DNA from: a virus
Virus record (IMG/VR): IMGVR_UViG_3300042387_000746
Span: 1-32,997 of that record
Reading direction: 5' to 3' (one strand)
Length of the DNA stretch: 32,997 nucleotides
The position numbers and the translations under genes are program-made. Shown here one piece after another: positions 8,095-16,164 of the stretch. The first letter of the stretch is position 1, and the number at the start of each line of letters is the position of its first letter. The notes below the pieces were generated by a model. That model was given only the letters and a program-made list of their open reading frames with translations, had not been told where the DNA came from and did no database searches.

Positions 8095-8696
8095 TAAAAT
8101 TTGTGGTCTTCTTCTTCACATATCATTTCTAACTCATCCCAATGAAATTTTGGTTTTTGATTTAGAAATACAAAACATTTCCATTTATTACTTTTTTCAA
8201 AATAGACATGTTTTTGTAAATATGATGGAATTGCCGCTCCAGTTGGTACTCTTTTTACAGGGGTATCAAAGAATGTTTTTATTAACACAGTGATTGGTTC
8301 GGTATCATCCCATTTACGGATTTGTTCTTCTAACAATCTCCACTCACCTCTATTAAGGTGTTGGTCTTGCATTATACAATTTAAGTATGAGAATGTTTGT
8401 TTTAAGTTTATCATATTATCAGAAAATGATGCAGCTGGTGCACCATGTCCTTTATCGTATATATTCTTAGCGTAATCATTCGCATCTGATGTTTTGATAT
8501 TTGGTTCTTTGTAAAAATCCATAGCTCCTCTATTCACATTTGTAGGGCGATTTGTTGAACGATATTTAATTACTAAGGGTTGTTCTAATGATTGAGAATA
8601 AAGAACTTCAAATACTTCGTTTTTAATTCTTACATCTTGTCCAAAAGAAACTAAAGAAACGATTAGGAATCCAATAAGGATACTGATTTTTTTCAT
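8094..8696 (-). CDS. Exported DNA/RNA non-specific endonuclease (NUC1/NucA family)
   Basis: This 200-aa protein has a clear signal peptide: KK, then a hydrophobic ILIGFLIVSLVSF core, with predicted cleavage just before Gln20, a Bacteroidota habit. The mature part carries the beta-beta-alpha-metal nuclease motifs. DKGHGAPAA at 81-89 corresponds to the DRGHxAPAAD motif with general-base His84. QHLNRGEWRLLEE at 112-124 supplies the metal-ligand Asn115 and Glu123, with the same 8-residue spacing as in the Serratia nuclease. The Arg of DRGH is Lys here. It would degrade DNA or RNA in the periplasm or outside the cell. The stop overlaps the ATG of the 1230-aa gene, so the two are translationally coupled. 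A late-type ATATTTAT motif lies 27 nt upstream. Confidence 0.88.
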   Translation of the reverse strand: MKKISILIGFLIVSLVSFGQDVRIKNEVFEVLYSQSLEQPLVIKYRSTNRPTNVNRGAMDFYKEPNIKTSDANDYAKNIYDKGHGAPAASFSDNMINLKQTFSYLNCIMQDQHLNRGEWRLLEEQIRKWDDTEPITVLIKTFFDTPVKRVPTGAAIPSYLQKHVYFEKSNKWKCFVFLNQKPKFHWDELEMICEEEDHKF

Positions 8697-8722
8697 ATTA
8701 TGGCACTATTTTTGTATATAGT

Positions 8723-8730
8723 ATAAATAT
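8723..8730 (-). promoter_or_regulatory. Late-type promoter motif ATATTTAT
   Basis: This motif lies 27 nt upstream of the exported-nuclease gene and is the only promoter-like element between it and the polymerase gene. No TTTG is present at 20 nt spacing. Confidence 0.5.
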
Positions 8731-8735
8731 GATTG

Positions 8736-10019
8736 TTATAATTTTCCGTAATCTAATCCCCAACTAGCCTTAACAGGAAACCCACTTCCTTCAATTATTT
8801 CCTTCAATCCTTTAACAATATCCTTATCTATACCAATAGGAATATCAAAAAGAAACGAATCGTATGTATAAAGGCAAAATCGGATTCCACTCCCACTCAC
8901 ATAATCTAATATCTTTCGCATCACATCCACATTCATTTCAGTCTCAACCGCTTGTAGGAGATAGTTAAATACCTTTTGAGCATTCGGTTGTTCTATCCAA
9001 TCTAATGGAATATGACGGTGTGGTGTTTGTAAGTACCCTTGCCTTTGTGTTTCAATCCATAGGTTATCAATGTAATCAGCTACCTTATCAAAGTATGGGA
9101 TTTGGCGGAACTCATCATCGATACCACCATACAATAATTGGAATGTTATCCCCTTCGATTCATCTACACTACAACCATATTGGTCTGCTAACCATTGGTG
9201 CATGTTCCCATTCGGTACATCAAATCCAATCAACTTAGCAATCAAGCGTGGGTGATATGCATTGTAATCCATTTGTAGAAATATCCCATCGGAAACGAAC
9301 ACATCTCTACTACCATCGGTTTTGTTTAGGGCGGCATAGTTCACACCACCATGTCTATTGGATGGTCTACCTGTCACCGTAAATGGATTGTATTCGGTGA
9401 ATACTCGATTATCGGAGGAAAGTTGTTTGTGGGCTTGAGGCCATCTATCAATAAATTTTTTCCCATCGACCCGAATCCCATATCGTTCAATATCTGAAAG
9501 GGTAGGTAAGAAAATATCGTTATACCAATTATAAGTTTTATATTTTAGAGGAATACATTTTACGAATTGTGGTTCTATTGCTTCCACAAGTTTAAGAATG
9601 GGAATGGATTGAATGATGTCCTCTTTATAACCCCTATGTAAAAGGGGAGCTACTAAGTGTTGTAGTGGTTGAGAATAATCTATTGTTTTACCATGCTTCA
9701 AGAAATAAGCAGTATCAACATCATTCAATCCTTCCCTTACATTTGTAAAAGATTGTAGTAGCTTTTTCTTTTGAAATACCCACTTTTCTCCGGCAGTATT
9801 CAACACACCTTCTATTTCCTCATTAGAGAGTGATACAGCGTCTGTGTGTTGTTGTGGTATGATATACTTGTCCGATTGGGTACTAACGAATAGGAACGAT
9901 ATACGAGTGTTTTGTGGGTGCTTATCATTATCTACCCACATCGGATACCAAATAGATACTTCGGTTTCCAACAAATCTCTCAATTCGTTTAATTCTGCAA
10001 TAGATTCAATAATTCTCAT
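8736..10019 (-). CDS. Divergent family A DNA polymerase (PolA-like), 427 aa
   Basis: The polymerase core is recognisable from motifs. TGRPSNRHGGVNYAALNK (near 216-233) corresponds to the TGRLSSxxPNLQNIP region. Motif A is QMDYNAYHPRLIA with metal-ligand Asp251. Motif B is KGITFQLLYGG with Lys289, Phe293 and Tyr297 at canonical spacing. Motif C is YTYDSFLFD with Asp387. Several key residues differ: the steric-gate Glu of motif A is His256, the Arg four residues before the motif B Lys is missing, and the HDE of motif C is YDS. The N-terminal 150 residues may be a decayed exonuclease fold (DNDKHP; DVDTAYFLKHG). The ATG at 10019 is chosen because an upstream in-frame ATG at 10100 would lie inside the tmRNA 3' end and behind its terminator. 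It probably replicates or repairs phage DNA. Confidence 0.82.
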   Translation of the reverse strand: MRIIESIAELNELRDLLETEVSIWYPMWVDNDKHPQNTRISFLFVSTQSDKYIIPQQHTDAVSLSNEEIEGVLNTAGEKWVFQKKKLLQSFTNVREGLNDVDTAYFLKHGKTIDYSQPLQHLVAPLLHRGYKEDIIQSIPILKLVEAIEPQFVKCIPLKYKTYNWYNDIFLPTLSDIERYGIRVDGKKFIDRWPQAHKQLSSDNRVFTEYNPFTVTGRPSNRHGGVNYAALNKTDGSRDVFVSDGIFLQMDYNAYHPRLIAKLIGFDVPNGNMHQWLADQYGCSVDESKGITFQLLYGGIDDEFRQIPYFDKVADYIDNLWIETQRQGYLQTPHRHIPLDWIEQPNAQKVFNYLLQAVETEMNVDVMRKILDYVSGSGIRFCLYTYDSFLFDIPIGIDKDIVKGLKEIIEGSGFPVKASWGLDYGKL

Positions 10020-10033
10020 TGGAACAAAGATAC

Positions 10034-10070
10034 AAAAAAAATCCCAAACTACCAAATAATAGTTCGGGAT
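10034..10070 (-). terminator. Intrinsic terminator of tmRNA
   Basis: On the minus strand an 11-bp stem (ATCCCGAACTA with TAGTTTGGGAT, one G-U pair) and an 8-nt loop are followed by a run of eight T. It starts 5 nt after the tmRNA 3' end and finishes 15 nt before the polymerase start codon. Confidence 0.9.
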
Positions 10071-10075
10071 TGTTG

Positions 10076-10462
10076 TGGAGGTGATGGGATTCGAACCCAT
10101 GTCTTACAAAGTAACCATAATACCAGCAAATTACACGTTTAGGATAAGGTTTAATCTTATTCACCTTCCAAAATAATTGGGGCCGAATGGTTAGTTCAGC
10201 GATTCCACCAACCTATCAGTTTTAGGGAGCCGATAAGTAATGCTCCGGGTTGTTCACTTCTATTTAAACCCCACGAGTGATGCGGGTGGTGATTATGCTG
10301 CTACAGCGTAATCGTAAGCTCCTACAAATGCCATAGCATCTTCGAAGTTCCAAGTAGATAATTCTACGTCGGTTATTGTTTTGTACAGATTTAAAGACAT
10401 CTAGCACTTCTGTCTACGTGTGATACTACAATTCTCATTGTAATCAATTCCGAGTCACCCCC
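10076..10462 (-). ncRNA. ssrA: tmRNA (transfer-messenger RNA), phage-encoded
   Basis: This is a complete one-piece tmRNA of 387 nt. The acceptor stem GGGGGTG (10462-10456) pairs with CACCTCC (10083-10077, one G-U pair), with discriminator A at 10076 and no encoded CCA. The T-arm is ATGGG-TTCGAAT-CCCAT. Helix P2 is supported by GTAGTATC with GGTATTAT and ACACGT with ACGTGT. Stems fitting the pseudoknots are visible, e.g. AGACA/TGTCT before the tag and, after it, GGAGC/GCTCC interleaved with TATC/GATA. The tag reading frame (10322-10293) encodes GAYDYAVAA and stop, after the alanine carried by the RNA. tmRNA frees stalled ribosomes and marks nascent proteins for proteolysis with SmpB, which is not encoded here. 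It has its own promoter and terminator between the baseplate and polymerase genes. Confidence 0.95.
10293..10322 (-). other. tmRNA proteolysis-tag reading frame (GAYDYAVAA-stop)
   Basis: Codons GGA GCT TAC GAT TAC GCT GTA GCA GCA TAA. The glycine resume codon matches my recollection of Bacteroidota tags, which begin with Gly. The C-terminus is AVAA rather than the usual ALAA recognised by ClpX. The resume codon is inferred from alignment to known tags. Confidence 0.8.
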
Positions 10463-10475
10463 ATATTGATAAATA

Positions 10476-10507
10476 CAAATATACGAAAAAATAATTAAAT
10501 TTCCAAA
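10476..10507 (-). promoter_or_regulatory. tmRNA promoter (TTTG-N20-TATATTTG)
   Basis: TTTG at 10507-10504 and TATATTTG at 10483-10476 on the minus strand are 20 nt apart, with the same CGTATATTTGTATTT core as gp32 P1. The mature 5' end (10462) is 13-14 nt beyond the -7 element, which leaves a short leader for RNase P to remove. Confidence 0.78.
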
Positions 10508-10512
10508 TTTTT

Positions 10513-10860
10513 TTAAGAAAATTGTAATAAGTAAGGAAGATATAAAAGTATAGATGGGATTGTTTTTGATGCCAATCTAACAGACTTCCCATTTGCTTCT
10601 TTTATTTCAGCATGTGTTCCTGTTATTTTCCAATCCATTTGAACTACAATATAAAAACTATTATTTATTAAATTTGAATAAGTTCTATCATCTATCTCAA
10701 TTATAGGAGATGATTCATCATTTGCTTTTTGTGTAAAGTGTCTTGTTATATAACCCCTTTCATAATCCATATCATCCAATTCAGGAGCATAAGCTTTTAC
10801 AACAGGAAGTTCAAATTCCCTTTTTTCTCTAAAAATATTGTTAAATCTATTCAAATCCAT
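10513..10860 (-). CDS. Hypothetical protein, 115 aa, last gene of the baseplate operon
   Basis: I do not recognise this family. The protein begins MDLNRFNNIFREKREFELPVV. It has a central strand-rich part (SPIIEIDDRTYSNLINNSFYIVVQMDWKITGTH, in part) and ends in a hydrophobic ILLYLPYLLQFS that is too short to be a convincing membrane anchor. It starts 2 nt after the baseplate hub-like gene and is therefore almost certainly co-translated with it. A small baseplate or wedge component, or an assembly chaperone for it, is plausible from position alone. No terminator is seen between it and the tmRNA promoter. Confidence 0.75.
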   Translation of the reverse strand: MDLNRFNNIFREKREFELPVVKAYAPELDDMDYERGYITRHFTQKANDESSPIIEIDDRTYSNLINNSFYIVVQMDWKITGTHAEIKEANGKSVRLASKTIPSILLYLPYLLQFS

Positions 10861-10862
10861 AA

Positions 10863-13154
10863 TTATGCTCCTCCTGATTGAAAATATGTTCTAAACGTTC
10901 CTTTAACTTCAGTTGTCCAATAATCCTCATTTAAAGTTTGTGTTATTCCTGTTACTTGAAAAAATCCACCTTTTTTGTATTGTGGTGGTAGTGCATCTAT
11001 TTTAATTTTATCACCTCTTTTTATACCACTTACGCCATGCATTTTTAATGTCAAATTAATTGGTAGTAAAATTGATACACCTGTACCTGTTTCTTGTGTG
11101 TAATCACTTCCGGTTTTTAATGATTCAAAAAGATTTAAATCATCAAATGCGGTTTGATAACAAATTGAATGTACCTCACCACTTGCAGGCCATGTTACAG
11201 TATTGTTTAACAACACACCAGGAGCCAATCCAACTTTTCCCAAAAATGTTGCAAAATCTCTTTTCTTTCTCTCATTTTCAGCTTTTGCATCTGTTGGTTT
11301 TGCTGTTGTGTTTGTACTTGGTGCTCCCTTTGTGCCCCCAAATACTTCTACTTTTGTTTGTAACATATCATCCACTTGTTTTAAAAATAATCCTTTTACA
11401 GGAGGCATTGATGAGTTATATGCAGCTGCTGATTTATTTAACATAACTTGACTTGCTAATTGTCCCGATATATCCATACTAAGACCAACTTCCAAAAATG
11501 GAGAATTTACACCAGTTGCAACAAATTCATCGCTATGTGTTGTTTTATCAGTTAAGTTTCTATCAATTATATGTAATTGATTAACTCCAGTTTCATTTGG
11601 TAAATCAACAATTTGAAAATCCCAAATACTTCCAGCTGCTCCAGACATTCCATTTAATATTTGGTACAAAGCATCTTTCATAGGTAAACTTTTTGTTTCC
11701 AAAATTCCTTTTGCAAACGCAAAATTAACATATAAATTATCTAACATCCCAGCCGTATAATTTGTTTTTTTTGCAAACTTAACAGTCATTCCTGTTGATG
11801 ATATATTTGGTATTGGTACATCTAACTCGTATGTGGGAAATTCAACTTTTGGACCAGTGGTTCTACTTACTGTATTATCACATATACCCTTAAAATCAGT
11901 TTGAACCCCACCATTTTGTGCAACAGCTACAAAATCTGCTTTAGGAGTATTTTTGTTTGGTATAAATAATTTTGTTTTGTCTGTACTAAATATTTTTTCA
12001 AATGCGGTACATGCAGTTCTGTCTGAACGTATTGCAAATGGTAAAACTTGTCCGGATAAATTAAGTCCTATGATATCACTTGCATTTATAATTTCCATCA
12101 ATGCACCAAACCTAATATATCTTTCATCATTTATTATTTTTGTATCCTCCGCCAATTCGGCTTCAGCAGAACCAAATTTTATAGTAACATCGCCGCCACC
12201 AAATAAACTTGCCCAAAATCCTTTCTTTGTTGTACTGTTTATTGCATCTTTAACACCTTCATCAAAATTTATAAAATTGCCAATATCCGACAATTTACTT
12301 TCCAATCCCTTAACAACAGCAGTTCTTTTATTTGAAGGTAAATCATTAAAACAAAGCATCCATCTTTTTCTACCAGCCAAAGTTTCTGCTGATATTTCGT
12401 TACCAGAATATTCCAATGGAGGTGGTACTGTTCCTGCTGCATTTGATGCTTTTTGTTTTTCTGTAATACCATTGTCAGCTGCCATCATATATGCTGGTAA
12501 TTCCAAGAATCCTCTACAATTTACAGTTATATCCCAATAATCATCTTGCATTGAAACCTCACCGCCAGTAACAAAACCTAAATATGTATCGGAGTGACCG
12601 CTTGTATTAGCTCTGTGTACATTTATGTTATTAAAATCTTTTAATTTAGCAACTGAAGCTGGTTTTATATCATATGTTAAACTACCTTCAGTAGTATTCC
12701 ATCCCCAATGTAAAAATACGCTAATTCCAGGTTCTAAAAAATGTTGTGCAACTGTTTCCATTTGTCCTAAACTAAAGCATCTTATTACAAATTTAGCTTG
12801 TCTAGAAAAATTAGCCGCTCCATCATCTGCGTTTTGTTCTTCTACTTCTAAACTTGTTAAAATTGTAATAGGTCTTAAACCCTGACTTTGGTCTAATGTT
12901 ATTGGTGGTGCAACTTCATTATTGCCCAAATCTCTACCAACACTACCATTAGTTGTAGTTGTACCATACAAAGAACTACCACCACCAACTAATGGTACAT
13001 TTGGGTTACTTGTAATTACCAAGCCCGGCTTTGCATATGAAACCACCTTAGCAAATGCAGATAATTTGGAAGCTGCTACATTTTTTCCTGCTCTTAATTT
13101 TATTGTAGTTTTAGCATAATCTACTATTTCCGAAAAAAATGGTTCTACTGACAT
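10863..13154 (-). CDS. Putative baseplate hub protein (gp27/gpD-like), 763 aa
   Basis: The gene lies in the tail cluster after the tape measure and LysM genes, where the baseplate hub is normally encoded. The C-terminal part (about 685-763) contains LTLKMHGVSGIKRGDKIKID, then FFQVTGITQTLNEDYWTTEVKGTFR. This pattern is typical of the last beta-barrel of gp27, gpD or VgrG-type hub proteins. The N-terminal third has hub-like strands (SRQAKFVIRCFSLGQME, near 118-134; VFLHWGWNT, near 145-155; TYLGFVTGGEVSMQDDYWDITVNCRGF near 190-217). The middle section is not recognised and may be an insertion. It would form the platform joining tube and spike. The assignment is by motif and context, not a full alignment. 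Confidence 0.65.
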   Translation of the reverse strand: MSVEPFFSEIVDYAKTTIKLRAGKNVAASKLSAFAKVVSYAKPGLVITSNPNVPLVGGGSSLYGTTTTNGSVGRDLGNNEVAPPITLDQSQGLRPITILTSLEVEEQNADDGAANFSRQAKFVIRCFSLGQMETVAQHFLEPGISVFLHWGWNTTEGSLTYDIKPASVAKLKDFNNINVHRANTSGHSDTYLGFVTGGEVSMQDDYWDITVNCRGFLELPAYMMAADNGITEKQKASNAAGTVPPPLEYSGNEISAETLAGRKRWMLCFNDLPSNKRTAVVKGLESKLSDIGNFINFDEGVKDAINSTTKKGFWASLFGGGDVTIKFGSAEAELAEDTKIINDERYIRFGALMEIINASDIIGLNLSGQVLPFAIRSDRTACTAFEKIFSTDKTKLFIPNKNTPKADFVAVAQNGGVQTDFKGICDNTVSRTTGPKVEFPTYELDVPIPNISSTGMTVKFAKKTNYTAGMLDNLYVNFAFAKGILETKSLPMKDALYQILNGMSGAAGSIWDFQIVDLPNETGVNQLHIIDRNLTDKTTHSDEFVATGVNSPFLEVGLSMDISGQLASQVMLNKSAAAYNSSMPPVKGLFLKQVDDMLQTKVEVFGGTKGAPSTNTTAKPTDAKAENERKKRDFATFLGKVGLAPGVLLNNTVTWPASGEVHSICYQTAFDDLNLFESLKTGSDYTQETGTGVSILLPINLTLKMHGVSGIKRGDKIKIDALPPQYKKGGFFQVTGITQTLNEDYWTTEVKGTFRTYFQSGGA

Positions 13155-13160
13155 AAATTT

Positions 13161-13451
13161 TTATAATATAAATTGTTGTAAGATATCCATATAGTTTGCT
13201 GGTATTCTTAATATAGTTCCTTCTCTAAGTCCTAATGGTGCTGTATGTATGTTATTTGCTGATGCTATTATCCACCACAATGTTGGGTCTTTATAATATT
13301 GATTTGCCAAACTATCCAATCTATCACCAGCTTCACTCATAACATACAAATCGTAGTTAGATACCGGAATATCTGGGTATATAAAAGGTCTATATACAGT
13401 TCTACCATCAAACGTTTTAGTACTACCATTATTTTTATACCTACTTATCAT
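13161..13451 (-). CDS. LysM-domain baseplate wedge protein (gp53/gpX-like), 96 aa
   Basis: Residues 33-85 form a LysM-like module: a start of YVMSEAGDRLDSLANQYY, then DPTLWWIIASANNI and LREGTILRIP. The strong DPTLWWIIASAN motif is characteristic of phage LysM tail proteins such as T4 gp53 and P2 gpX, which clamp baseplate parts together rather than bind peptidoglycan. The N-terminus (RYKNNGSTKTFDGRTVYRPFIYPDIP) is an extended arm. It sits between the tube-initiator-like paralogues and the hub-like gene with 20 nt and 6 nt spacing. This fits a baseplate operon. Confidence 0.82.
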   Translation of the reverse strand: MISRYKNNGSTKTFDGRTVYRPFIYPDIPVSNYDLYVMSEAGDRLDSLANQYYKDPTLWWIIASANNIHTAPLGLREGTILRIPANYMDILQQFIL

Positions 13452-13471
13452 AATAATAATTATTTAATTTA

Positions 13472-16156
13472 TTAATTTTCAGATTTCCAATTTTTTAATT
13501 GTTCAGCTTCAAATTCTTTCTTTTCTTTTTCCAAATCTGTATCACTCTTAGTTCTTTTATTTAAAAATTGAACATTATATTTGGATTCATATGTGTATGT
13601 ACCATCTTTGTTTAGATATAAATGCGTAGAATCGCCTCTTACTTCAGATACGTTAATATTATAACTTCCACCACCAGGTACTGCCAATTTTACCCTAGCC
13701 TCATTAACCGCATTGTATTCTGCAGCCATCATTGCCAATGTATCCGATTTGGCTGTACCTTTGCCCAAAACAGCTATATCTCCAAACTGTCGTTTAACAT
13801 CATATTTTGGTAAATCAGCTTCACCTTTTTTATCTGTACTGTTGGTTGTTCCCGTAGGTGTATTTGTAATAGCCGCAACATCCGATGGCACATTTGGTGT
13901 AGTAGGTACAGTTTCTCCAGAAATTTTTGATTGTGGTGATTCATTTGTAGTAACCGGCGCACCTCCAATTTTATTACCAGACGATTCCAATGGTTGTATA
14001 TTAGGAATTGTTGGTAATGTTTTTGGTATATTAACATCTGCCAATTTAATTGGTTTGGATGGCAATGTTGGTATTGTGGTTGCTGGTAATATTTTCTTTT
14101 TAGGTGATGATGTGACTGTTACCGCTGGTAAGTTTTGTGGTTGATTTTGTGCAGCTATTGCTGATGCAACTGCTGGGTTATTTGTTCTTTGTGCGTTAGC
14201 TTTTCTAACTTTCCAAAAATCATAAATAACATCACCAGATATAGTATCTTCCATATTTTCTATAAAATGTATAGTAACAGAAATATCTATAATCATAGGT
14301 AATTTGTAACAATCTGCCTTGCTACCACTGTTCAATCCAATTTCCCATGGAAAGTTTACATCAGTTGTATATGTTAAATTTTCAATATATGAATATCTAC
14401 CATCAAACATATCACCTAACCAAAATTTAATTATCGGTGGGTTTGTTGCTTCATTTGCCGTAAATGATTGTGGCATTGTTAAACTTGCCAAATATTGTAA
14501 TCTTTCCCAACAAGCTATATGTTCATCTAAACTCAAAGAGTATGCTTTAAAATTAAATTGTAAAGTTCTTTCTATTGATTCAAATGTATATAGAGGATAT
14601 GCCATACCTATTCCCTGATGTTGTCCGTATGATGGTGAATATGATTCCGAATACCCTGATATAGTTCCTCTAAAATATGCATATCTATCGCTGGTGGTAC
14701 TTCCGAATTTAAGACGTATAAAATCAATTTCATCAAGACTTTTATTCAACGTACCAACTTTGGCAGTTTGTGTTGTTGAATCCATTGGTCCTTGTAAATT
14801 CATCAAATCAGTACCATTACTTATTTCTCTATACGATAAAATACCTCTTTGTAAATCGTATCCTTGTGTTTGTGCAGTTCCATTTCTTTTAGAGTATGGT
14901 TGATAATTTCCCATATCTTCAGGTACACCTTTATCACTAACACCAACTCCCTTTGGTCTACTACTTACTCTAGATGGTTGGCCTAATTCATACTCAATAT
15001 ATGATGATAGAAATGTTGTTAAATCGTTTCTTTCATTTATTGGTGTGTTTGGAGTATCTAAATCAATTGTAGTTGTATATGGAATAGGTAAACCATCATC
15101 AGTAAGTGGTGTTTCCGTAGATTTAGGCATTTCATTACCAACAGCAACAATACCAGCTTTTTTAGATTTTAAAAAATCATCTTTTCTAAATGCTATGAAA
15201 TTTATATTATTTCTATAATTGTAAATACTTTCACCCAAATATGGTATTTGGTATGCATATGAAATTATTTTATTATTTTGATTTTTTTGTGTATCATCAA
15301 ATCTTTTAGCAAAGAAATTTTGTAAACGAATTGGAAAAAATGTATCTACTTTACTAAATTTTCTTAATACATGAAATTTTGTAGATAAATCCGTTCTTAA
15401 AGTTACATCGGTATTTTCTTCATCCACTACATCCGAATATATTGAATTTACATCATAATATCTTCTACCTTCAGGTTTAGAACCCAAACGAACCGCTCCT
15501 GCTTTTCTACTACCAAATAGTGCAGTTTCTATTGCTTTTTTACCAGCACTCAATGCCCCACTTAAAACCTGATTTCCAGCTTGTTCAAACGTACCACTTA
15601 CATTTTTTTGTAAAAATCTACCAAATCCATTACCTTCGGATGCTTTTTTTATTTTAGCTATTTGTTCATATAAATCAGATTCCCCTGCTTTAAATTCAGG
15701 TCTTTCTACAAATCTACTTGGAATCATTTGTTCAGGAAACTTTATACCAAGTAAACCTCCTAATTTTTTAGGTCCGTTTTTAATAAATTTTAAAACACCA
15801 CCTAATAAACCTCTATTACCACCAACACCAGCTCTTGTAGATTCTACCATCACATCTCTACTATCTGTTGTTTTTGTTTTTACTCTAAAATATTCAGTTC
15901 CATAAATGCCAGGTCCTGCTAATAACATTAATGCGTTTAATCCAGTAGTTTCTGCCTCAAAACGAGTTTCCTCTCCTTTAACAGAAAGTCTTTTTCTTAA
16001 TAAATTTTGTCCTCTAAATGCAGTTGCATTTAATATTCCGTTTTTGGATTGAGTTTCTATATCTGTTTTAATATCTCTAATGGCATACTTTTGTTCGGCG
16101 GTAACACCACCCAATAAAGTTTCCGTTTGAAATAATTGTAATATAGTTTTTCCCAT
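13472..16156 (-). CDS. Tube-initiator-like baseplate protein, paralogue 1, 894 aa
   Basis: The N-terminus (MGKTILQLFQTE) and residues 50-150 are clearly similar to the next upstream gene (shared: KLSVK/RLSVK, ETRFE, TGLNALMLL, GLLGG). Residues about 488-640 form the most recognisable domain: YFRGTISGYSESYSP, then a SIERTLQFNFKAYS strand, DEHIACWERLQYLASL and PWEIGLNSG...LPMIIDISVTIHFI. This resembles the tail-tube fold used by T4 gp48/gp54-type tube initiators. A Thr/Pro/Lys-rich linker (about 660-780) leads to a C-terminal domain (about 785-894) with GGGSYNINVSEVRGDSTHLYL and a charged helical tail. It would cap the baseplate and nucleate the tube. It lies 8 nt after the preceding paralogue. 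Confidence 0.72.
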   Translation of the reverse strand: MGKTILQLFQTETLLGGVTAEQKYAIRDIKTDIETQSKNGILNATAFRGQNLLRKRLSVKGEETRFEAETTGLNALMLLAGPGIYGTEYFRVKTKTTDSRDVMVESTRAGVGGNRGLLGGVLKFIKNGPKKLGGLLGIKFPEQMIPSRFVERPEFKAGESDLYEQIAKIKKASEGNGFGRFLQKNVSGTFEQAGNQVLSGALSAGKKAIETALFGSRKAGAVRLGSKPEGRRYYDVNSIYSDVVDEENTDVTLRTDLSTKFHVLRKFSKVDTFFPIRLQNFFAKRFDDTQKNQNNKIISYAYQIPYLGESIYNYRNNINFIAFRKDDFLKSKKAGIVAVGNEMPKSTETPLTDDGLPIPYTTTIDLDTPNTPINERNDLTTFLSSYIEYELGQPSRVSSRPKGVGVSDKGVPEDMGNYQPYSKRNGTAQTQGYDLQRGILSYREISNGTDLMNLQGPMDSTTQTAKVGTLNKSLDEIDFIRLKFGSTTSDRYAYFRGTISGYSESYSPSYGQHQGIGMAYPLYTFESIERTLQFNFKAYSLSLDEHIACWERLQYLASLTMPQSFTANEATNPPIIKFWLGDMFDGRYSYIENLTYTTDVNFPWEIGLNSGSKADCYKLPMIIDISVTIHFIENMEDTISGDVIYDFWKVRKANAQRTNNPAVASAIAAQNQPQNLPAVTVTSSPKKKILPATTIPTLPSKPIKLADVNIPKTLPTIPNIQPLESSGNKIGGAPVTTNESPQSKISGETVPTTPNVPSDVAAITNTPTGTTNSTDKKGEADLPKYDVKRQFGDIAVLGKGTAKSDTLAMMAAEYNAVNEARVKLAVPGGGSYNINVSEVRGDSTHLYLNKDGTYTYESKYNVQFLNKRTKSDTDLEKEKKEFEAEQLKNWKSEN

Positions 16157-16164
16157 TTCTTAAA

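Noticed and set aside
10020-10100. Longer polymerase ORF starting at the ATG at 10100
   Set aside because: The added 27 residues are translated from the tmRNA acceptor/T-arm and its terminator and show no protein-like conservation; the ATG at 10019 is the credible start.
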